Under the pieces are notes generated by a model. That model did not search any database, had not been told where the DNA came from, and saw only the letters and a list, made by a program, of their open reading frames with translations. DNA of 64,000 bases from NCBI GenBank assembly GCA_004369045.1, contig ML213505.1:286591-350590 (forward strand), read 5' to 3'. Shown one piece after another: positions 35,765 to 48,804 of this stretch; position 1 is the stretch's first letter; every line of letters begins with the position of its first letter. A program made the translations under genes and the position numbers. Source of the DNA: Heliocybe sulcata. Its lineage: Eukaryota > Basidiomycota > Agaricomycetes > Gloeophyllales > Gloeophyllaceae.

Positions 35765-37261
35765 ATGGATTATACTGCATTCCTTGCCCGTGTAAGCACG
35801 TTATGTTCTCTGTTTCTCCACATGAATATTTACGATGAATAGAACTCTGTCATTGGCGTGTCCGTAAGTTGCTGGTCCGACTCATACATCACAGTGCAAA
35901 CCGCCTAATGAGACGGATATCAGCTCCTAAGCATCTTTTACGGTGCGACGTCTGCTGAAAAAATTTCAGACGGTCTTATTCCCATACCCTAGGTGTTTAT
36001 GTGGTTCTTGCCGGCGTCGCTATACATGTGCTCTACAGGTCTCGTAGGAAAGGAGGGAGAATTGCTGGGACCAAGAGAATCTCACTCTCAGCCGCAGTCC
36101 TGCTATTTGCGATGGCCACTGCGCAGGTAGCATTATATATCGCAGATATCAGCTGTTCAGTTATGGACGATCTTGCATCGGATTCTGGCTCTGTCTGCCC
36201 CGATATCCTTGAATCCGTTTTCCCTGGCATGTTTATCTTCGATGCGCAGCTGTGAGTGCCTTACATCTTTCTATAATATTGTGCTTACCGCAGACTGCTC
36301 TGTTATATTAGCATGGTTGCTGACGGACTTCTTGTGCGTTGATCGCTCTGAAGTCTCCCCAGGCCCTAAAGCTCATGTTATTACCTTGCCAGGCCTGGCG
36401 ATGTTTTATTCTCTTCCACAGAAACAAGAAGTTATTAGCGTTCCTCCTCATTCTGCTTGCATTTGAAACGCGTTAGTGTCCTCCCAGAGCGGTATCTCAT
36501 CACTGCCTGAATGCTATGTCTAGTCCCAATCATTTTCGTCTTCTTGATACCCATGGACGCCTACGTCTACTACTATCCCGTCACGTTACTGACGAACCTC
36601 CTCTTGAGTGGGCTCCTAGGTGGTTTGAATCCAATGATCCTTTCCAAGGATACTTACATGTATATCAATCTTCGTAGCGGGTCGGATTCTCTGGCATCGC
36701 CGGAATATGCGGATGTTGTCTGGCCAGGCTCGCTTCGGCCGTCTGGCATCTCTTATGTGAGTAAATGCATCTCATATTTCTAGAAAGGTTTCTCACAATT
36801 CCACACTAGCATTGAATGCGGAGTCCCATACTGGATCATAAGCTTGATACTTGTTGTCACAGTGTACACCGGAAACGTAAGGCGTTATTATTTTCATGAG
36901 ATCCTTGCGCTGACAATTGCGTTCTGGCAGGTGAACTCGGTAAGTACTATGCTTGTGACAACCACTGGGTCGGTACTGAAGCTTTGGATGTACTCAAGAA
37001 TGCGGTACAGGCATCCGCTGGACTGGTTACGGTACGATAAGCTTCAATAAGGTCATCATCATAATCTACTGAACGTCGAAACAGAGTATATTCCCGACGC
37101 TCTTCATTGTTCTTGTCGAGCTGGGAATGACAGAAGAGCAAAGTACGACAATCGCGGCTGCCTCCGCAGCCACTCATTCCATCGTATTCACATCCCCTAC
37201 TGGCACAATGCAACCTGGCGATGAGGCCTTGCGGAGCACTCTGCTGAGGTCGCCAGTCTAG
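35765..37261 (+). CDS. Seven-transmembrane protein of the basidiomycete-specific type
   Basis: Assembled from about nine small exons. MDYTAFLAR, NSVIGVS, LLSIFYG and VYVVLAGVAIHVLYR join at successive GT...AG introns without a break. Exon four adds ISLSAAVLLFAMATAQVALY. The next exons give MVADGLL-AWRCFILFHRNKK, LLAFLLILLAFET, LPIIFVFLIP, YYYPVTLLTNLLLSGLL, AGRILWHRRN and VPYWIISLILVVTVYTGN. The last exon starts SIFPTLFIVLVELGMTEEQ and ends LRSTLLRSPV at 37,261. That is seven hydrophobic helices, with IFPTLFIVLVELG matching the final helix of a large, uncharacterised family of Agaricomycete membrane proteins. Each junction keeps the frame, so the gene looks intact. Function unknown; resemblance to receptors is only topological. 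Confidence 0.75.
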
Positions 37262-37625
37262 AGTCCATACGATATGGCAGACTCAGTTCTGGGGCCTGTA
37301 TCCGAGCGGGATAGCGTTGTCTTGATACATATAACTCGACAGAAGAAAGACAGGCCTGAAATGGACTTCCGACAGACTCTTGCAGTTCCCCTCTGATGGT
37401 TCCCGTAAAGTTGCTTACTGCTTTCTTGCCGTATGTATGTATATCCATGGATCCACATGCCATTTCCACGCATTTGACTGAATGGTTGGGCAACCACAAA
37501 CCAGTCGCATATATCACCCAGCACGCACTGGAGATCATTGAAATGTATAGGATTATAACATTTTGCACACCCACAGGCCACAGCGTCTCTCTCCTATGTA
37601 GCGCAGCGTCCAGTAACTAGCCAGA
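37262..37625. other. Convergent 3' UTRs
   Basis: About 360 bases between the stops of the seven-helix gene and ATP2. Frames here are short and without family resemblance. Confidence 0.5.
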
Positions 37626-39557
<1,932 letters not shown>

Positions 39558-40381
39558 CGTCGGCGACTGTGGTGATGTGTATGCGTCGTCGACCCGAACG
39601 CCCTTCGGCCCATTTTTCAGTTGGCACTCCGCCCAATCTCCGACCGCCCACCCGGCGCGTCCCGACCCTTCTTCGTGCGCCTCAGCTGCCCGTCAGGCAA
39701 GATAGAAGGCCATCACTATGCCCCTCACAATGCGATAGTTCTCATCTCGCAGGTTACTTACTGTTATGTTTGGTCTGGAGCTCCTAACTCGAGTCGTGCA
39801 CTGGATCCGTTAACCCCCCGCATTTTGTGAAGTGGATACGAATGTGGTCGATGCTGCTTGTGCAATACCACTCACACACCCGCCTTGCTATGACGAGCAG
39901 CTGATCCGAAGACAGGAGTCAGATCTCACTTCTCTCGCCTGAGTAAGCAGAATTTTCAGTGCCACTGTCAACCTCTGCCAGTCTGGCAGATGTATTCACT
40001 ACTGTACGCCGATACGCCGACAGGACCTTGGGAGGATGTCCGGAACGATCTCGCGCAGGAACTTGCAGACAGACTAACTGGGCTATCTGGGTCTGCTCTT
40101 AGTGTCTTGGTTGAAAGTAACCCATAGTGAAGACCGAATGGGTGAGGTTCCCATTCTACGCTCGCCGCGTACCACGTCTGTGCGTGCAAGGAGACACGTA
40201 CGCTGAAGTCCCGCACCTGCATGTCGCTGAGCACTGTTCCAAGCCCGTCGCTTGACGTAACATCGTGCCGATGAGACCAACATACATGTCGGTTAGCTTG
40301 CAGCCTTCCTTGGTCCTGCTCTCAAACACCTGTGCGACCAGTGTTTCTCTCAGATTTTCTCGGTAGTGTCATGAAACTTTC
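39558..40381. other. ATP2 promoter and flanking sequence
   Basis: About 820 bases upstream of ATP2 and of the F-box-like remnant. A 51-codon open frame at 39,988-40,120 (MYSLLYADTPTGPWEDV) might be a further piece of the neighbouring remnant but cannot be assigned. Nothing else is seen. Confidence 0.4.
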
Positions 40382-41158
40382 CAGAACTTCACTATCATCA
40401 CAATCAGTGTCAGCCTTCGAAATCTCATCACCTTCATAAGCCCAACGCCGATTGCGCTTGAAGATCTTCTTGTTCTGGCATCTTTGCCCAATCTCCGAGA
40501 AGTGTCTTGGATGTTCGCTTCTGCGATGCTCCGAACGGTGGCCTGGACAAGGACCTACCTCCAGATCCATTTCCTTGCCTTACAGAGTTCTCGCTTGATG
40601 CCACTCATACGCACGAATTCGCGCGTGTCCTGCCAGGATGGCCACGGTGTCACGCAGAAACAGTTCTACTGCAATCCACAGAGCCGAGTGATTCTGGTGA
40701 CAAAGCCAGCCTGATGCAAATCATCGGCGGGAAATTGCATTACGATTGTCTAGTGGCTCTCTGCATATGCAACTATGCCAAGGACGAGCGCATACCCAAG
40801 GCGCCCAGAGTTCGACAACCTAGCACATCCTGTCCTGACTGTGGACCATATGCATCCGCCCTTCTTTTTCTCGGGTATGGTAGAAGTTGAGTCTGGTCTG
40901 ACGCCGGGTTTCGACTTGGAGGACCGCGTCATCGAGGGAAGTGCTTTGGCATGGCCTGTGCTACGGGTCCTTCAACTTGGTATCCGCGCGCATAAGCGTC
41001 TTCCTCCACCTAAAGCCAGCGCGGACTCTCTTGTCTGTCTAGCTTGTCATTATCCTGACCTCGAGGCGTTAAACCTCACGGTTGATGCACAGACAGACGT
41101 TCACGATCTTTGAGCAGATACTGCGCCCTTCTATGTCTACGTTCCTCCTGTTTCCGAA
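40382..41158 (+). pseudogene. Degenerate F-box/LRR-type protein gene
   Basis: Pieces in three frames read like the LRR part of the large F-box families of Agaricomycetes: LEDLLVLASLPNLREVSWMF (40,457-40,515), FPCLTEFSLDATHTHEFARV and GGKLHYDCLVALCICNYAKD (40,570-40,785), then FFFSGMVEVESGLTPGFDLE and AWPVLRVLQLGIRAHKRLPP (40,865-41,005). The reading frame changes between pieces one and two near 40,525 and between two and three near 40,790. No splice pair explains these changes, and an in-frame stop lies upstream at 40,364. No F-box start is visible. I infer a decayed copy, but a many-exon gene with unusual introns is not excluded. Confidence 0.5.
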
Positions 41159-41720
41159 TGTCGAGGAACAATAAAGGAAGGTGGGATGGGGGGTATGAAA
41201 CAACGTGGGAGCAGGTCCAAGGGTCCTTCGACATGTACAGGAGTATACGACAGGACGAGCGGGCGTATGCGATGGAAAGTACCGGGGACAAGTTCTCTCA
41301 AGAGAATCAGTGGTATATCTTGTAGGGCACTTAGCGTTAACTCTCAAGACGTGCGTCACTGGCAGCATTTGTTGAGGCTAAAATTCATGGCAGAGGTTTG
41401 GCCAGTTTCATTCAGACCAGTGACTTAGTTGGTATGTCAGTAGAGTAACACCATACGCCCGCAATTGCAGGCGCATCTGTCGCGCATTGGGCCGCTCATT
41501 ACCAAGGCATCCCGCCTTTGGCACTCAATGTGATAAAACTTTAACAATTCACAGTAACCGTCTTGGATTCCATGCGTAAGACTCAGTATTTGCAGACCAC
41601 TCTACAATGGTGCCTCACGAACTACCAGCGGGTTTGTTATGATAAATTATTACATAAATAATCAGAATGCGAAACACTCCACGAGCCAGTCCTTCTTCCT
41701 GGACGTGCCCCTAGAGGCAT
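41159..41720. other. Intergenic, no gene recognised
   Basis: About 560 bases between the F-box-like remnant and the stop of the secreted-protein gene. Possibly the decayed end of the remnant plus a 3' UTR. Confidence 0.4.
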
Positions 41721-42404
41721 TTAGCAGAACGTGATCTGGATCTGAATACCGAAAGGCTCAGTAAATGAATCCAATAACGAATACAGAGGTGAATACTTAC
41801 CCCAGCGTTGGTACCGACACATTGAATAGGCGTGCCGTTCGTGGGTTCCGTGAAAGCGTGAGCGCAGCCAGCGGACGGGCAATTGTCAGAGAGACCGCTG
41901 CAAGCTCCGCCACCGGTGTAGCTGAATGACATGGGGTACGTGCTACAGAGAGTGGTGGTGTTTAGTCAACCAGCTGATGCTGAAAGGCGTCGTCGATAAC
42001 ACGTACAACTGGTGGCTACCGTTCTCGGGCTGAGGCTCAAGAGTGAAGTCGGCGGCGTTCTGGTTCGGGGCGTCGTTGCGGAGCGTGAACTCTACAGCGC
42101 CGCAGTTGACACCGGAGCTCTGGCAGTTGGCGCCAGAGAACCCGTCAAGCCAGGCAATACCGCCAAGGACCTGTCCGTTGATGGTGCCGGGGCCCTGAGG
42201 GTTAGCACCCTCGTAGAGGAAGACGGGGTTGCCGGAGCCACAGTTGTTGGTCATCTATCACGGAAGATATAGAAATATGTAAGTAGGCGGTTGTAATGTA
42301 ACAATGATGACAGCAGAGCAGCGTACGGAGATCGTATGGGACTCCTGAGCGAGAGCGTAGCCAGCGAGGGCGATGAGGACGGCGGGGATGGAGATCTTGA
42401 ACAT
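41721..42404 (-). CDS. Small secreted 'glycopeptide'-type protein
   Basis: Four exons encode a secreted, Cys-rich protein. The signal peptide is MFKISIPAVLIALAGYALA, with predicted cleavage before QESHTIS. The mature part begins TISMTNNCGSGNPVFLYEG and includes GGIAWLDGFSGANCQSSGVN and CGAVEFTLRNDAP. After an intron with GTACGT donor it continues FTYPMSFSYTGGGACSGLS, and a short last exon ends IQITFC (stop at 41,721). This start-to-end pattern is that of Agaricomycete secreted proteins often annotated as 'glycopeptide'. They resemble the thaumatin-like beta-fold by TNNC at the N-terminus and ITFC at the C-terminus. Function unknown. A strong TATAAAAGGC lies about 110 bp upstream, and the promoter region contains a duplicated segment. 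Confidence 0.8.
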
Positions 42405-42513
42405 GATAGAAAATATGGTGACGAGGAAGTAACAGAAGTAAGAGCTTTGTAGTGTTTGAGCGTCCGAGGGATGGATTGCGAGTTTGCTGAAGGAAGGCTA
42501 CTCGAAGCCGCAT

Positions 42514-42523
42514 GCCTTTTATA
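42514..42523 (-). promoter_or_regulatory. TATA box of the secreted glycopeptide-type gene
   Basis: TATAAAAGGC on the minus strand, about 110 bp upstream of the ATG at 42,404. It resembles the AATAAAAGGCG element of two KP4-like genes. Confidence 0.6.
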
Positions 42524-42640
42524 CCAGATCGAGGCAAGCTATTGCTCGCAAAGTATAACCGAGGCTAAAAGACTGCAGCCCTCTTCGTCATTACTCTGAG
42601 TCCAGCGTTGCAAGTGGAAAAAATGATGGAATACTCCAAC

Positions 42641-42836
42641 GGTAGATCGCAGCTGTACCATGCACATTGGTCAGTCGAGTCCTTGCCTGATATTTGATGG
42701 CGGGCAGCGCCTCGGAAACACCGGCTCGCTCGAGGTATGGACGGCAGACGATGCTTGGATCAGGTTAAATGGTAGATCGCAGCTGCATTATGCGCACTGC
42801 TGATTGTCGAGCCTTTGTCGGATATTTGATGGCGGG
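42641..42836. repeat. Imperfect direct repeat, about 65 bp, 130 bp apart
   Basis: Segments 42,641-42,705 and 42,771-42,836 both begin GGTAGATCGCAGCTG and end GATATTTGATGGCGGG, with scattered differences between. They lie 240-430 bp upstream of the secreted-protein ATG and so may duplicate a promoter module. Confidence 0.75.
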
Positions 42837-43408
42837 ATCGGGGCAAGGGGCAAGCGAGACCTTTCGTGGCCTACTTAGTATTGTAGGATGATTGCACGGT
42901 CTGGATTCACGTACGTTCGGCTTTCATTCAGTTTCCGGAAGAGAAGTCGGCGAGAGCCGTATTGTACAAACGTTTCCTTGAGGAGTAATAACACCAAGCC
43001 CATAACAACAGCAATGACAGTGGTGAAGCCGCTACATCTGAGCGAACAGGGAGCATCTTGGGAAGTCAGTACTGCAGTATTGATTGACAGGTGTGGTCCT
43101 AAACATGTTCGGGTAGACGCCAGGCGATACCATCAGTAGATCGTGATGTGAGCTGATAGACTTGAATGCTCTGCAGAAGTAGCCGAAGCCGACACCGAGT
43201 CAATCGTGCCGCGTAGTGTATCCACTGATTAATGAACACTCCATGCAGACGATGTTCGGCACCAGAGAGAGTACCGTTGTGGTGTCCGCTACCGCCTGGG
43301 TCCATGCCCAGGAGAAAAGTTTCTCTGTGATTCGGTGTAGATGCGCTAAAGAAGAGGAAGCCCAACTGGCGTTACAGGCGGCATAAACGACTTTTATAAC
43401 GGGAGACT

Positions 43409-43448
43409 CTGTGAAGGCATACTTATTCCTGTGAAGGCATACTTATTC
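43409..43448. repeat. Perfect 2 x 20-bp tandem repeat
   Basis: CTGTGAAGGCATACTTATTC occurs twice head to tail without a mismatch (43,409-43,428 and 43,429-43,448). The identity implies a recent event. Confidence 0.9.
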
Positions 43449-43656
43449 TATGTCCTCACTGGAGATGCGTCTCCCATCAAACATAGCAAGAGTATGCCGT
43501 CACAGTAGTCTTGTTGCGATCTCCGCGGTCGCCGCGTAGGCTCGTCTTCATCCTGGCGGTTGCTTCTCCTTCGGCAGGATCCTGATCAACCTGGGCCCGA
43601 GAAGTTTGTCGATGCTGAGGTCGGTCGTGTGTCTGATGTGGAGTCCTAGAGACGTA

Positions 43657-43924
43657 CTATAGATGCTGCAGATGACGGTTAACTTCAGGCGGCGCAGTCT
43701 GCATACGAGGGTACGTTTCAAGAGCTTGAGCATGAGCAGAGAAATCTGGAGAGAAGGGGCGCCGTGTATCGGCTTGAGAGGCGTCGCCAGCGTCCTGCTT
43801 CCGCCAGACCTCGTAGATGCGAATAAGGAGGGGCTGCCAGCTGACGATTCAGCTCATCCGTCACGCCGCTTACAGAACCTTGCATCTTGTTCCCGAGCGC
43901 CAGCATGGAGTTCTTTACCACCAT
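43657..43924 (-). CDS. Small conserved-looking protein, 75 aa, two exons
   Basis: Exon 1 (43,874-43,924) encodes MVVKNSMLALGNKMQGS. A 40-bp intron with GTAAGC donor, GCTGAAT branch-like site and CAG acceptor leads in frame to exon 2 (43,657-43,833). Exon 2 starts PLLIRIYEVWRKQDAGD, contains RRPFSPDFSAHAQALETYPR and ends VNRHLQHL. The start has an amphipathic, basic character that could target mitochondria. I do not recognise the family. The neighbour, 276 bp away and divergent, is a mitochondrial NADH dehydrogenase gene, which fits a mitochondrial role but does not prove it. The coding case rests on the clean splice pair and residue composition. The 40-bp intron is shorter than most here. Confidence 0.6.
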
Positions 43925-44199
43925 GGTACCTACTGTCATACAGAAATACTGTTTCCCTAGCTAGGCCTGTTCATGTGCATGATCATCTACGTCTGCGTTC
44001 CGCAGCCACAAATAAGTCTCACTGAATACAAATACTGCAACTACAGTCCAAAAATATAACGGTATGCATACTTATATGACGTCTATTTTAAGCGAGAAAC
44101 GGAAAAGATGACCTCACTCGCATTTACACACGCAGCGCACGTCGGTATAATTCGTCGTCGTTGCAGTCGTCGTCGTGAGTGCTCTACTCGCTGTGCAGG
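43925..44199. promoter_or_regulatory. Divergent promoter between the 75-aa gene and alternative NADH dehydrogenase
   Basis: The 275 bases between two ATGs pointing apart must contain both promoters. No clear TATA box is seen; an AT-rich tract lies at 44,020-44,095. Confidence 0.4.
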
Positions 44200-46479
44200 A
44201 TGTTTGCAAGACAGCGCCTCCTGCAGACCCTCGTCCGCCCGCTTTCTCCTACTGCTCGTGTTCAGAACGGCCTCCGCTTCGCATCGAGCGCACCCTCAGG
44301 CGGCTTCCGGTCACGACCTCTCGTTCGACGAACACTCACTGCGGCAAGATGGGGGAGCTATCTCATAGCCTCCTCTGCAGTTGGTTTGGTGGTCATTACT
44401 GGCGCAATATTCGTGCACGACGCGTTCACGTACACTGAGGCGCACGTTGATCGTGTGCCTGTCAGTCCATTGGCATTGCATCCTGAGAAGGGAGGCCCGA
44501 AGAATCTCCCGATTGCTATGTCGCTTGTAGACGATGTGGAAGACGAAGAATATCAGAAGGTTGCCCACAAACCAAGGCTGGTCATTGTAGGCGGAGGCTG
44601 GGGTGTGAGCGTCTCATTTCCAGTTGTGAAGAGAATGAATTCGTCTGAGCTCAATATAGGCCGTCTCCGTCTTGCAATCATTGCATGCAGGTGACTACCA
44701 TGTCACCGTCATCTCGCCTGATACCTACACCACGTTCACGCCCCTGCTGCCCTGTAAGTCCTCCCCTGTCTACAGTTCTAATCATTTCTGACGTCTTACA
44801 GCTGCTGCCGTGGGCACCGTGCAGCCCCGCTCTCTTGTCGAACCCCTCCGCAAAATCGTCGCTCGCCTGCACGGGCACTTCATTGATGCAAAGGCAATTG
44901 ACCTCGAGATGCACGACAAGCTCCTCGAGATAGAAGCAAACGGCCAGCACATGTATCTCCCCTATGACAAGCTCGTCATTGCCTGCGGCTCGGTCTCATC
45001 CACCCATGGTGTCCCTGGCCTGGAGAATTGCTTCCAGTTGAAGACCATCGCCGACGCGCGCTCAATAAGGAGAAGAGTTATTGATAATTTCGAGGCCGCG
45101 AGTTTGCCAACGTGCGACCCTGAGGAAAGGAAGCGCTTGTTGAGTTTCGTTGTGTGCGGGGGCGGACCGACAGGTGTGGAAGCCGCTGCAGAGATTTATG
45201 ACCTCTGCCAGGAGGACTTGATGAACTACGTGAGTACTTGGCCCACTTCGACGAGGTTCGCAGCCCACTAATGCTCGGCTCAGTATCCCAAATTACTTCG
45301 GCAGCAGGTTTCAATCCATGTTATCCAGAGCCGCGAGCATATTTTGAATACGGTACGACTGCTATCTTAACGTATCCCCATACTCATGCTACTCAGTATT
45401 CTGAAGCCATCTGGAAATATGCCGAAGCCAAGTTTTCCAGGGATGGTGTCAACGTCATCACCAATGCCCGTGTCAAAGAAGTACACCCCGACAAAGTCAT
45501 CTTCACGCAGAAGAACCCCGATGGCTCCTTGAACACGCTCGAGGTCCCCGCGAACTTCGTCCTGTGGTCCACGGGTATCGCGATGAACCCATTCACCCAG
45601 CGCGTCTCGAATCTCCTTCCCAACCAGGTGCATAAGAAGGCGATTGAAGTGGACGCCCAATTGAGGGTGAAGGGGGCGCCCGCGGGGGAGGTGTATGCGA
45701 TTGGAGACTGTGCCACGATTGAGACGAGTATACTGAGGTATTTGATGGAGTTGGTTGATCAATGTGATAAAAATAGGGATGGAAAGATTGATTTTGAGGA
45801 GTGGGAGGATATGGGTGAGTAGACCAGTGGTTCTTTGTGTGAGGGAGGGATATTGACAGGTGGGTTTAGCGACAAAGATTAAGCAGAAGATGCCCATGAC
45901 AGAGAAGCATCTCGATAAGGTTGGCCATCATCATGTATTGTAGGATTACCTATCGCTGATAAGCATGCAGATCCGGGAGCTCTTTGAGCTCTATGACTCA
46001 GACCGCGACGACAGCCTTACGCTGAACGAGCTGACGATCTTGCTGCAAGAAATCGGGAACAAAATCACTGCTCTCCCGGCTACCGCCCAAGTCGCCTCAC
46101 AGCAGGGCAAGTACCTTGGTACGAAGCTCTCGAAGCTCGCTCGAACCCAAGAGCGTCGAGCTGGCAGCTCCACTACCACCCCGTCGATCTTGCGCGATGA
46201 GGACATAGCGAAGCCGTTCAAGTACGCTCATCTTGGGAGCTTGGCGTACATTGGGAATGCGGCGGTCTTTGATTTGGGCAAATACAGTTTCATGGGCGGG
46301 TTGGTGGCGATGTATGCGTGGCGGAGTGTGTATTGGAGTGAGCAAGTGAGTATGCGGACGAGGGCGTTGTTGATGATCGACTGGGTTATTCGGTGAGTAT
46401 GATTACCTTGGATGTCGAAAGCGAGACTTATGTTGGCATTTGCAGGGGTGTTTGGGGACGCGATTTGTCGAGGTTGTGA
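44200..46479 (+). CDS. NDE1: Calcium-binding alternative NADH dehydrogenase (type II, external)
   Basis: Rotenone-insensitive NADH:ubiquinone oxidoreductase of the mitochondrial inner membrane. MFARQRLLQTLVRPLSP is a targeting presequence. One hydrophobic helix follows (YLIASSAVGLVVITGAIFVH), then the first dinucleotide-binding motif VIVGGGWG (FAD), the second VVCGGGPTGVEAAAEIYDL (NADH) and VYAIGDCATIE. Two EF-hands are inserted after that motif: DKNRDGKIDFEE is canonical and DSDRDDSLTLNE slightly altered. Ca-binding inserts at this place mark external NDE-type enzymes such as Neurospora NDE1. It ends GVWGRDLSRL at 46,479. Introns lie near 44,600-44,690, 44,752-44,800, 45,229-45,285, 45,350-45,395, 45,812-45,870, 45,920-45,968 and 46,394-46,445. 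Confidence 0.93.
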
Positions 46480-46826
46480 ACGCGGCGTTGCGACGCAAGC
46501 AAAAATCCTTGCTAGCATTTTCTTGATTAGACGGGGGCGGATTAACAGCCGATATCATCACAGACTCAGGCGCCGTGACACATAGCTTTCCATCGGACAT
46601 AACACATATTTATCGTCGGACACACATAGATAAGCGCAGGATACCGGTACCGCGCGCTATGCGCAGAAAAGGCTCAATGTTGCCGATGTACATAGGACCA
46701 GTTGATCGTTCCTCTTTCTTGTTGTACGATAAACAGACCGAGGTAGATTTATGTATTGCGATCGATCTTCCGTGATTTTGTTCTGTGCTAAGAAGTACTT
46801 CTAAACCCGATATTCCGTGGTTGCCG
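46480..46826. other. Convergent 3' UTRs
   Basis: About 350 bases between the stops of the NADH dehydrogenase and CLP1 genes; no gene seen. Confidence 0.5.
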
Positions 46827-48804
46827 TTATGCCTCGGACCACTCGAAGGAGCCGACGATGGCGGTGCGGCCTGCGAGGGACCCTTGGTTCGGGGAAAGGA
46901 TCGTCATCTTGCGGTTTGGCATGTCAAGTGCCGTGCTGTAACCAGAGCGAATTAGGCAATCGACTTAGGAAGTGCAGGTACGGATTTGAGGGAAGCAAAA
47001 GACGCGAACATACATGATGACAAAGCCGACGACGGTGAGATCCAGAATTTCCTCGTCGTAGCGCTCGGACTCGTCGGGGTTGGGCGGAGCGAGGAGCGCG
47101 AGGACGGCGTTGACCAGGCGTGAGCCTGCCTTGGAAGCGTCGACAGGGACGGGCTGCATCTCGGAGAGGGACCGCGTAGCACCGATGGGCAGTGCCGATT
47201 GCGGTGCCATTGATTCTATCGTACGTCAACGGAGGCGTTAAGGGGCAGGGGAGGGATAAGAGAAGGTGTATCAGCGTGGGTTCTCGAGGCTAGTAGGATA
47301 TCCGAGCAAGGCGGATGGAAGGAAGGGACATGGACTGACCTTCGCCGATTCGGAAGATAGAGAGATCGTCGAAAGAGAGCTGCAGCGAGGCAGGTGCGAG
47401 CGCGAGGTCGGTGATGGGCTCGCCTCCGAGGGTTGCGTCGGTTACCCCTGGCGGCGGCTCGATACGCAAGCCATACATGTAGGTGTGCAATTGGTAACTG
47501 TGCACGCGGTCGCGGTAGCTGTGGTCCAGTTCGACTACCTGCGTGGGGTTAGTATTATAGAACGGATTTGTGGCTGTAGAGGATTATGAAACGTACTCCA
47601 CCGGATTTCGGGATTTTGACGACGTCCATGCGGCCGCCGTATATTCGCTGCATCTCAACTGTGAGCTTTTCGTGTCCGACGATGAGTATTATGTTGACTG
47701 CAAGATATCTGTGAGCGCTCTTCATACACCACAGTATGAACAAGGCAAACGCACTGTTGAAAGCGTCAACACAGGCCTTGATCAAGACTTGTCTCTGGTC
47801 ATCTTTGAGACCAGAGCCCGTGCTCGAACCAAACGCCGCAGGTGCGTCGACAATTACGCCCGAGGAAACGGCCTCAGGGTCCTCGTCGCGATCCTGCACG
47901 TTCTGGCCCAGGTTTCGAATTAGCCGATCCATGAGCAGCGCGTTGCGCTTGACCTCCTTATGACCGTACCAATAAAATAATGGAAGCAGGGCATTAGAGG
48001 AGAGCGTGACAGGTGCTGAGGTCGCCGCTGCACCCAGGGTATTGGCGGGCGACGAGGTTGCTATAGGTGTATTCACTGAGGCTGCGGAAATTGCTCCTGG
48101 GACAGCCCATGCTCCCTGTGTACTTCATTACGTGAAGGTCATGGTTTTGAATGAACGGAGCGTACCTCGTTAGGGTCGAGGTTGACCAGGATGGGAGACC
48201 ATCCCTGCCCCGTGCGGACGGCGTAGTTGGTCAGTATCTTGCATACTGTCGTCTTGCCAGAGTTTGCAGGGCCGAGGACGAGAACTCGAGGCGGCTCAGT
48301 CGGTACACTGTCGTCGGAGATAGGTGATCCATGTATTGCTTGCAGCGCACGGACACGCCTTTGCTCCAAGGCTGTATGCACATTTGCATAAGCGGCCATA
48401 GGGGTATCTTCCGAAACATATTCTGTGGAGGGCTGGCCGATAACGTGTAGAAGTACCTCCCATGAGTCAACCGGACGCAGAAGTAAGCATGATAGTATTG
48501 CACTTATCTCTATCGTACATCCCTGCCAAGTATATATCGCGGCTTTACACTCGTAGCCGAAAACGTAGGATTTGCCTTCTACAAGCTCTGCGCCGAAGAT
48601 TTCTGCTTGACCCCGTATGAGCTACGAGACGCATTGAATTGCGGACCGTCGGCGGCTATACCTGAAGGAGAATCATATTTGTGCGTCCGGACATACCTTC
48701 GCTGCTAGCGACGTGCCCGGGTCCAATTCGAACCTGTACTCCGTCTCAGGTTCAAGCACCCACTCTTTTGTGGGCGCAGTTGGAGCGCTCTGCCCAGTTT
48801 CCAT
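46827..48804 (-). CDS. CLP1: Clp1, pre-mRNA cleavage complex II / polynucleotide kinase-like protein
   Basis: Clp1 bridges cleavage factors in mRNA 3'-end formation (cleavage factor IA with Pcf11 in yeast). The N-terminal exon encodes METGQSAP and EWVLEPETEYRFELDPGTS. The next gives AEIFGAELVEGKSYVFGYEC. The P-loop GPANSGKTTVCKILTNYAVR is at about 48,220-48,290, followed by GWSPILVNLDPNE, NALLPLFYWYGHKEVKRN, INIILIVGHEKLTVEM and the C-terminal exon ending GRTAIVGSFEWSEA. The P-loop Lys and Thr are intact. The join between TIEIS and PSTEYVSEDTPMAAY near 48,437-48,505 has no usable GT donor in phase. Either a GC...AG intron is spliced or 23 extra residues are translated. Confidence 0.94.

Larger units (their letters stand above)
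42405..43656. other. Promoter-side gap with duplications
   Basis: About 1.25 kb upstream of the secreted-protein gene and beyond the stop of the 75-aa gene. It contains two repeats listed separately. Minus-strand frames near 42,920-43,370 include a hydrophobic stretch (TTVIAVVMGLVLLLL) that could be a relic of a membrane protein, but no gene model holds together. Confidence 0.4.

Noticed and set aside
42920-43370. Minus-strand pieces with a hydrophobic stretch resembling a membrane protein
   Set aside because: The pieces lie in different frames without usable splice pairs; too weak to call even a remnant.
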